From NCBI GenBank assembly GCA_021816505.1, contig JAKAXS010000069.1:1-10248 (forward strand): a stretch of DNA of 10,248 bases. The letters run 5' to 3'. Position numbers and translations under genes: made by a program. Position 1 is the first letter of the stretch. The number at the start of each line of letters is the position of its first letter. This DNA is from Pseudomonadota bacterium (lineage in GTDB: Bacteria > Pseudomonadota > Alphaproteobacteria > Rhizobiales > Hyphomicrobiaceae). Under the pieces are notes generated by a model. That model searched no databases and was not told the DNA's origin. It saw only the letters and a program-made list of their open reading frames with translations. This document shows positions 5,681 through 10,248 of the stretch, one piece after another.

Positions 5681-6076
5681 ATGACATATAGTGCGCTTTT
5701 CAAGCCGTTCCTGATTGCGGGCGCCCTCGCCGGTGCGGTGATCCTTGGTGCAGTGCCGTCTTCGGCCCACCACGGCTGGGCGTGGGCCGTCGAGGAGCAG
5801 AGCGAACTCAAGGGCACGATCAAGGAGATCTCGATGTCGCCGCCACACCCGACGCTGAAGGTGGAGGACGATAAGGGCGTCGTGTGGCAGGTGGATCTGG
5901 GCAACCCGGCGCAGACCGAGCGCTCGAAGTTCAAGGGCGATACCGCGAAAACGGGCGATGCGATTGTCGTGCTCGGCAACCGGCACAAGGATCCGGCGAA
6001 GATGCACATGAAAGCCGTGCGCATCACCGTAGGCGGCGCGGACTACGAGATGTATCCCGAGCGGATCAAGAAGTAG
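5681..6076 (+). CDS. Exported DUF6152-like protein
   Basis: A 131-aa protein with a typical signal peptide: a short N-terminus with one Lys, a hydrophobic core LIAGALAGAVILGAV (11-25) and a likely cleavage site after SSA at residue 29. The mature protein would begin HHGWAW, followed by a compact, beta-rich domain with LKGTIKEISMSPPHPTLKVED (43-63), a VVWQVDLGNP strand (67-76) and GDAIVVLGNRHKDPAKMHMKAVRI (92-115). The early His-His motif and overall pattern fit the DUF6152 family of small periplasmic proteins as I remember it; the function is unknown. A mature N-terminal His could bind copper, as in CopC-like proteins, but that is inference. GGGAGGA lies 8 nt before the ATG. The stop is 4 bp from the next gene, so the two are surely co-transcribed. 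Confidence 0.8.
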   Translation: MTYSALFKPFLIAGALAGAVILGAVPSSAHHGWAWAVEEQSELKGTIKEISMSPPHPTLKVEDDKGVVWQVDLGNPAQTERSKFKGDTAKTGDAIVVLGNRHKDPAKMHMKAVRITVGGADYEMYPERIKK

Positions 6077-6080
6077 GCCG

Positions 6081-6551
6081 ATGTCCTGGCTCGAATGGAT
6101 CGAAGCGTGGCCCGGAGCAGTCCTGCTCAAGAATTCCGGCACGCTCTATCTCTTCGTCAACGCGGCTCACATCCTGGGGATCTGCCTGCTGGTCGGGGCG
6201 ATCCTCCCCCTGGATCTGCGGCTTGTGGGGCTGTTCAGCTCCGTGCCGGTGCAGGTGCTGGGTCCGTTTCTCATTCGCGCCGCCATGACCGGGCTTGCTC
6301 TGGCGGCGCTGACGGGCCTCTGGCTGTTTTCGGTGAATGCGAAAGAGTATGCCGGCAACGCAGCGTTCTTCTGGAAGCTTGGCCTGCTGGGATCCGCCTT
6401 GGCGGTCGTCGCCCTGCAGCATACGGGGCCGCAGCTACAAGCTGCGCTGAACGGCGACGTCATTGCCCCGCGCGTTCGCATGCTCGCGCTGGCATCCGCG
6501 TTCCTCTGGCTCGCCGTGCTCGTCGCCGGCCGCTGGATCGGCTTCGTTTGA
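6081..6551 (+). CDS. Four-helix integral membrane protein (DUF6644/DUF2214-like)
   Basis: A 156-aa inner-membrane protein with four predicted helices at about 22-48, 64-84, 97-113 and 134-153. The N-terminal MSWLEWIEAWPGAVLLKNSGTLYLFVNAAHILGICLLVGAILPLDLRL pattern (amphipathic start, then a His-containing helix, then LVGAILPLDLRL) recalls small membrane families such as DUF6644 or DUF2214. The family name is from memory and uncertain. His30 in helix 1 and His114 at the end of helix 3 sit near opposite ends of helices and could be cofactor or metal ligands. The gene begins 4 bp after the exported His-His protein, so the two form an operon and possibly a periplasmic/membrane pair. It converges on trmFO with only 16 bp between stops. 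Confidence 0.75.
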   Translation: MSWLEWIEAWPGAVLLKNSGTLYLFVNAAHILGICLLVGAILPLDLRLVGLFSSVPVQVLGPFLIRAAMTGLALAALTGLWLFSVNAKEYAGNAAFFWKLGLLGSALAVVALQHTGPQLQAALNGDVIAPRVRMLALASAFLWLAVLVAGRWIGFV

Positions 6552-6567
6552 GCTTTCGGACGGTCGC

Positions 6568-8004
6568 TCAGGCAACCTTGCTGGTCGCGACTGTCTCCAA
6601 CCACCCCGCCAGGTCATCCAGTGCGCGCCGGGAGGCGGCGCGTTTTCTGGCGAAGGATTTGTCCTTGCCCTTGATGCGCTTTCCTTCGGCGTCGTGGCTC
6701 GGCGCGTCGATGGGGGGCAGCAGGCCGTAGTTGATGTTCATCGGCTGGAACGAGCGCGGTTTGCGTTCTGCGGCAACCGCGCCGGTGTCGTCGTCGGCGA
6801 CGATGTGGCCGCCGGTGATGTGCGCGATCAGCGCGCCAAGTGCGGTCGTCGCGGGTGGTGGCGTCACCGAGTGGCCAAGGCGTTCGGCCGCGGCGAAGCG
6901 GCCAGCCAGCAGGCCGATCGCGGCGCTTTCCACGTAGCCTTCCACGCCGGTGATCTGGCCTGCGAAGCGCAGACGCGGCTCGGCCTTCAGGCGAAGTGCG
7001 CTGTCGAGTACGCGGGGTGAGTTCAGGTACGTGTTGCGATGCAGGCCGCCGAGGCGCGCAAACTCTGCGCCGCCGAGGCCCGGGATCATGCGGAACACGC
7101 GCGCCTGCTCGGCGTGCTTCAGTTTGGTCTGGAAGCCGACCATGTTCCACAGCGTGCCGAGCGCATTGTCCTGCCGCAGCTGCACGACGGCGTGAGGCCA
7201 GCGGCCGGTGCGCGGGTCGTCGAGCCCGACGGGTTTCATCGGCCCGTAACGCAGCGTGTCGCGGCCGCGTTCCGCCATCACCTCGACGGGCAGGCAGCCG
7301 TCGAAGTAGGGTGTGTTGGCTTCCCACTCCTTGAAGACCGTTTTCTCGCCGGCGAGCAGCGCGTCGATGAAGGCCTCGTACTCCTCGCGGTTCATCGGGC
7401 AGTTGATGTAGTCGGCGCCCGTGCCGGCAGGACCCGTCTTGCCGTAACGCGACTGGCGCCAGGCAATGGTCTCGTCGATCGAGTCCGCGTGGATGACGGG
7501 TGCGATGGCATCGAAGAACGCGAGTTCGTCCTCGCCGGTCAGTGCGCCGACGGCCTGGCTCAGCGCGGGCGAGGTCAGCGGTCCGGTCGCCACCACCACG
7601 CTGTCCCAATCTCCCGGCGGCAGGCCCGCGATTTCGCCGCGCGCGATGGTGACGCGAGGATGCGCTTCGAGGCGGCGCGTCACCTCGGCGGAGAAGGCGT
7701 CACGGTCGACGGCAAGAGCGCCGCCGGCCGGCAGCTTGTGCGTGTCGCCGGCGCTCATGATCAGCGAGTTCGCACGGCGCATCTCCTCGTGCAGCAGGCC
7801 GACCGCGTTGTTCTCCCAATCGTCGGAACGGAACGAGTTGGAGCAGACGAGTTCGGCGAGGCCTTCCGTCTTGTGCGCGTCGGTCATGCGCTCGGGACGC
7901 ATTTCGTGCAGCACGACGGGAACGCCCGCAGATGCGATTTGCCAGGCGGCTTCCGAGCCTGCGAGACCGCCGCCGATCACGTGAATGGGAGAAATGATGC
8001 TCAT
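6568..8004 (-). CDS. trmFO: Methylenetetrahydrofolate-tRNA-(uracil-5-)-methyltransferase (FADH2-oxidising)
   Basis: A 478-aa flavoprotein that makes ribothymidine at U54 of the tRNA T-loop, with methylenetetrahydrofolate as carbon donor instead of SAM. The dinucleotide-binding loop IHVIGGGLAGSEAAW (7-21) opens the protein. MRPERMTDAHKTEGLAELVCSNSFRSDD (35-62) includes Cys54, matching the catalytic flavin-adduct cysteine (Cys53) of Bacillus TrmFO. Next come DYINCPMNREEYEAF (198-212), then a second half with GFQTKLKHAEQARVFRMIPGL, the LHRNTYLNSP segment and a C-terminal FAD-binding GVEGYVESAAIGLLAG block. The length is slightly above typical for the family (about 435-470). The ATG at 8004 fits the family N-terminus; no Shine-Dalgarno is visible, and a TTG extension from 8085 is rejected. 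It is a single gene between two convergent or divergent neighbours. Confidence 0.96.
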   Translation of the reverse strand: MSIISPIHVIGGGLAGSEAAWQIASAGVPVVLHEMRPERMTDAHKTEGLAELVCSNSFRSDDWENNAVGLLHEEMRRANSLIMSAGDTHKLPAGGALAVDRDAFSAEVTRRLEAHPRVTIARGEIAGLPPGDWDSVVVATGPLTSPALSQAVGALTGEDELAFFDAIAPVIHADSIDETIAWRQSRYGKTGPAGTGADYINCPMNREEYEAFIDALLAGEKTVFKEWEANTPYFDGCLPVEVMAERGRDTLRYGPMKPVGLDDPRTGRWPHAVVQLRQDNALGTLWNMVGFQTKLKHAEQARVFRMIPGLGGAEFARLGGLHRNTYLNSPRVLDSALRLKAEPRLRFAGQITGVEGYVESAAIGLLAGRFAAAERLGHSVTPPPATTALGALIAHITGGHIVADDDTGAVAAERKPRSFQPMNINYGLLPPIDAPSHDAEGKRIKGKDKSFARKRAASRRALDDLAGWLETVATSKVA

Positions 8005-8137
8005 GCGGCGCGTTATAGGAGGAACTGGGCGGCAGGCCAACAACGGGCGTGGCGCCGTTAACCGTTCAGACTGCGGCGGGAACAACTTCGCTGCTTTCGA
8101 CTTGGTCTTCGGCGGCCCGCAGAGGCCGGTCCAACGA

Positions 8138-8182
8138 TAAGTGCACCGTAGCGTAGCGCACGGCAGCGTACCGCACGGTAGC
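8138..8182 (+). repeat. Three imperfect 15-bp tandem repeats before the secreted-protein gene
   Basis: Three consecutive 15-mers start at 8138, 8153 and 8168: TAAGTGCACCGTAGC, GTAGCGCACGGCAGC and GTACCGCACGGTAGC. By eye the last two match at 13 of 15 positions and the first two at 10 of 15. The third contains the perfect dyad TACCG-CA-CGGTA (8169-8180). The tract ends 19 bp before the ATG at 8202, so it lies in the leader or promoter of that gene. Confidence 0.5.
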
Positions 8183-8201
8183 GCAACACATGGAGCCGTA
8201 C

Positions 8202-8534
8202 ATGATGATCAAATCGACAGTTTCCATTGCTGCCCTCGCCTTGATGTCGAGCGCGGCACTTGCCCAGTCGACCGGTGCTTCGCCGGCCGATCCGAACAAC
8301 GAACGCAACCAGCGTCCGGGGATGAGCAACACGCAGCCGGCCGATCCCGCCACGGACTCGCCGTCTGCTCGCGTCCCGACCGATCCCGAGGATGCAGCCT
8401 CCGCCAACCGTGAAGAGGGCGGCGCCGACGGCGCATCGAGCGGTGAAGCCGGCGCCGGAGTCGTGGCTCCCGAGGAGCCAGCGATAACGACTGATCCGGA
8501 AGATCCGACGCTTCCGCCGCAAGCTGCGCCGTAA
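8202..8534 (+). CDS. Secreted low-complexity acidic protein
   Basis: A 110-aa protein that begins MMIKSTVSIAALALMSSAALA, a clear signal peptide with a predicted cleavage after ALA, followed by QSTGASPADPN. The mature part is rich in Ala, Pro, Asp, Glu, Ser and Thr, has no Cys or obvious fold, and repeats 'DPED'-type motifs (TDPEDAAS, TTDPEDPT) around a Gly/Ala-rich centre. It is most likely an intrinsically disordered periplasmic or extracellular protein. The ATG at 8202 is chosen because GGAG (8192-8195) sits 6 nt upstream; an ATG at 8190 would put the Shine-Dalgarno inside the gene. Tandem repeats lie upstream and terminator hairpins downstream, so it is its own transcription unit. The family is not recognised. 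Confidence 0.75.
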   Translation: MMIKSTVSIAALALMSSAALAQSTGASPADPNNERNQRPGMSNTQPADPATDSPSARVPTDPEDAASANREEGGADGASSGEAGAGVVAPEEPAITTDPEDPTLPPQAAP

Positions 8535-8537
8535 CTG

Positions 8538-8605
8538 ACGGCCGAACGGCCGTTCGCAGCCTGACTGAGCGCGCCCGTTCGCAAGAGCGGGCGCGCGCCA
8601 TTTCC
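8538..8605 (+). terminator. Double-hairpin terminator after the secreted-protein gene
   Basis: Two hairpins follow the TAA at 8532-8534. The first is ACGGCC-GAAC-GGCCGT (8538-8553). The second (8569-8596) pairs GCGCGCCCGTTC with GAGCGGGCGCGC over 12 positions with one G-T wobble, closed by a GCAA tetraloop of the stable GNRA type. A short tail, GCCATTTCC, follows. The very stable second stem supports termination, though the U-tract is weak. Confidence 0.65.
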
Positions 8606-8670
8606 GCAAGGCATCAGCCCGTGTAAAGGTGCGTCGACGAAACGCCACCACGAGCTGATGCGGGGATGCC

Positions 8671-10059
8671 TTGGACTTTCTGATCGTCTTGAGCGCGCTG
8701 GTGCTGCTGATGGTGGTCGCCTATCGCGGCTACTCGGTCATCCTGTTTGCGCCGATCGCCGCGATGCTCGCGGTGCTGCTCACGTCGCCCCATGCCGTGG
8801 CGCCGATGTTCACCGGCGTGTTCATGGACAAGATGGTCGGCTTCGTGAAGCTGTACTTTCCCGTCTTCCTGCTCGGTGCCGTCTTCGGCAAGGTGATCGA
8901 GCTGTCGGGTTTCTCGAAGTCGATCGCCACGGCAATCATCAACCTCGTCGGTCGCGAGAGGGCGATCCTGTGCATCGTCCTGATGTGCGCCGTCCTGACG
9001 TATGGCGGCGTTTCGTTGTTCGTCGTGGTGTTTGCGGTCTACCCGTTCGCGGCGGAGTTGTTTCGCCAGGGCAACATCCCCAAGCGGCTGATACCGGGCG
9101 TGATCGCGCTGGGCGCCTTCTCGTTCACGATGGACGCGCTGCCGGGCACGCCGCAGATCCAGAACATCATCCCCACCACGTTCTTCGGCACGACCACGTG
9201 GGCGGCGCCGGTTCTGGGAACACTGGGCGGGCTTATCATTCTGATCGCGGGCGTGGGCTATCTCGCGTGGCGCGTGCGCTCGGCGGAGCGCGCGGGCGAA
9301 GGATACGGCGAGGGACATATCAATGAGCCGGAGCCGATCAGCGACGAGGCGTTGGCAAGCCCCTGGCTCGCCGTGCTGCCGCTGATCGTCGTCGGCGTCG
9401 CGAACAAGCTGCTGACGCAAGCCATCCCGCTCTGGTACGAGCCCAAGACCGAGGTGCAACTCGCGATGGCCAAGCCTGTCGTGACCGACGTGGCCGCCGT
9501 GACCGCGATCTGGGCCGTGCAGGGCGCGCTGATCCTCGGCATCCTTGCGGTGCTGGCACTGGCGTTCCGGCCCGTCGTCACGAAATTCGCGGAGGGGACG
9601 AAGGGCGCCGTATCCGGCGCGCTGCTGGCGTCGATGAACACGGCTTCGGAATACGGGTTCGGTGCGGTGATTGCGGCGCTGCCTGGTTTCCTCGTCATCG
9701 CCGATTCGCTGAAGGCGATCCCGAACCCGCTCGTCAACGAGGCCGTGACGGTGACGACGCTGGCCGGCATCACGGGGTCGGCGTCAGGCGGGTTGAGTAT
9801 CGCGCTGGCTGCAATGGCCGATCAGTTCAAGGCGGCGGCCGACGCGTCCGGCATTCCGCTGGAGGTGATGCACCGCGTGGCCGCGATGGCGTCGGGCGGC
9901 ATGGACACGCTGCCGCACAATGGCGCGGTGATCACGCTGCTGGCGGTGACGGGGCTGACGCATCGCCAATCCTATCCCGACATCTTCGCCGTAACGCTGA
10001 TCAAGACGGCCACCGTATTCGCCGTGATCGCGATCTATTACGCGACGGGACTGGTCTAG
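8671..10059 (+). CDS. GntP-type permease (organic acid/H+ symporter)
   Basis: A 462-aa inner-membrane transporter with about a dozen hydrophobic segments, for example 3-17, 22-38, 61-79, 98-126, 139-152, 179-201, 231-247, 281-300, 325-345, 360-381 and 439-460. It resembles the GntP family (gluconate, 3-hydroxybutyrate and related carboxylate importers) in length and in motifs such as MDALPGTPQIQN (154-165), GITGSASGGLSIA (366-378) and SGGMDTLPHNGAV (408-420). Polar loops lie at about 202-230 and 250-270. The start is TTG at 8671, preceded by GGGGA (8662-8666) 4 nt upstream; the only nearby ATG is out of frame. The substrate cannot be told from sequence; no metabolic genes lie beside it. Its stop codon overlaps that of cydB on the other strand. 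Confidence 0.9.
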   Translation: MDFLIVLSALVLLMVVAYRGYSVILFAPIAAMLAVLLTSPHAVAPMFTGVFMDKMVGFVKLYFPVFLLGAVFGKVIELSGFSKSIATAIINLVGRERAILCIVLMCAVLTYGGVSLFVVVFAVYPFAAELFRQGNIPKRLIPGVIALGAFSFTMDALPGTPQIQNIIPTTFFGTTTWAAPVLGTLGGLIILIAGVGYLAWRVRSAERAGEGYGEGHINEPEPISDEALASPWLAVLPLIVVGVANKLLTQAIPLWYEPKTEVQLAMAKPVVTDVAAVTAIWAVQGALILGILAVLALAFRPVVTKFAEGTKGAVSGALLASMNTASEYGFGAVIAALPGFLVIADSLKAIPNPLVNEAVTVTTLAGITGSASGGLSIALAAMADQFKAAADASGIPLEVMHRVAAMASGGMDTLPHNGAVITLLAVTGLTHRQSYPDIFAVTLIKTATVFAVIAIYYATGLV

Positions 10060-10248
10060 TGATAGCCCTCGCCGTGGCGAACTTTGCCGCGGAAGGTGTA
10101 GTAGACGAACACCGTGTAGCCGAGAATGATCGGCAACATGATGAGCGTGCCGACCAGCATGAACAGCTGCGAGGAGGGATGCGCGGCCGTCTGCCAGATC
10201 GTCAGTGACGGCGGCACGAGATAGGGCACGTTCGATATGCCCAGGCCG
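10056..10248 (-). CDS. cydB: Cytochrome bd-type ubiquinol oxidase subunit II (C-terminal part)
   Basis: The last 64 codons of a gene entering from the right edge. They read GLGISNVPYLVPPSLTIWQ, then TAAHPSSQLFMLVGTLIMLPIILGYTVFVYYTFRGKV, and end in RHGEGYH. This is the final transmembrane helix and short charged tail typical of CydB, the second subunit of the bd-type quinol oxidase, which transfers electrons from ubiquinol to oxygen and, in cyanide-insensitive (CIO) relatives, works under low oxygen or stress. The 'PYLVPPSLTIW' and 'QLFMLVGTL' blocks are well-conserved CydB features. The partner subunit cydA would normally lie upstream, outside the window. Its TAG stop overlaps the permease stop: the four bases CTAG at 10056-10059 serve both genes. 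Confidence 0.92.
   Translation of the reverse strand, partial: GLGISNVPYLVPPSLTIWQTAAHPSSQLFMLVGTLIMLPIILGYTVFVYYTFRGKVRHGEGYH

Noticed and set aside
4783..5691. 302-aa ORF antisense to the glutaminase gene
   Set aside because: It covers a complete glutaminase with all catalytic motifs and has no family features of its own.
7039..8061. 340-aa ORF antisense to trmFO
   Set aside because: It is a shadow of trmFO produced by strong third-position GC bias.
8614..9459. 281-aa ORF antisense to the permease gene
   Set aside because: It is His/Gln/Arg/Asp-rich, a typical reverse shadow of a GC-rich membrane protein gene.

Overview
The window looks like chromosomal DNA of a GC-rich alphaproteobacterium, most likely from the Rhizobiales/Hyphomicrobiales. 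The clues are a eukaryote-like type II glutamine synthetase (GlnII), a small DUF2735-type protein, the folate-dependent tRNA methyltransferase TrmFO, and strong G/C bias at third codon positions. No tRNA, rRNA, insertion sequence, integrase or CRISPR array is visible. These are housekeeping and accessory metabolic genes, not a mobile island. Assignments rest on reading the translated sequence, with no database search.

Layout. At 1-51 (-) is the first 17 codons of a Rossmann-fold oxidoreductase, probably ketopantoate reductase. Divergent from it is a polyprenyl glycosylphosphotransferase (332-1876, +), which would start exopolysaccharide repeat-unit assembly. Then come an unrecognised 82-aa protein (1990-2238, +) and, end to end with it on the other strand, a 63-aa J-domain-like protein without the HPD motif (2239-2430, -).

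The centre is a glutamine-metabolism neighbourhood. glnII (2503-3543, -) ends in a clear intrinsic terminator. A regulatory region of about 800 bp (3544-4342) separates it from a divergent 68-aa DUF2735-type protein (4343-4549, +), which converges on glutaminase (4582-5547, -). Enzymes that make and break glutamine therefore flank the small protein. The 800-bp region holds several inverted repeats, an AT-rich stretch (28% G+C by hand count over 4201-4320) and a good sigma70-type promoter with a palindrome between its -35 and -10 boxes. The glutaminase gene starts just downstream of a strong GC hairpin.

On the right are an exported DUF6152-like protein with a predicted mature His-His N-terminus and a four-helix membrane protein, probably one operon (5681-6551, +). 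They are followed by trmFO (6568-8004, -), a secreted low-complexity acidic protein (8202-8534, +) with its own terminator, a GntP-type permease starting with TTG (8671-10059, +), and the C-terminal end of CydB of a bd-type quinol oxidase (10056-10248, -). The permease and cydB stop codons share the bases CTAG.

I found no convincing undescribed multi-gene system. The best candidates for follow-up are the glnII/DUF2735/glutaminase cluster with its palindromic promoter, the glutaminase leader hairpin, and the DUF6152/four-helix pair.
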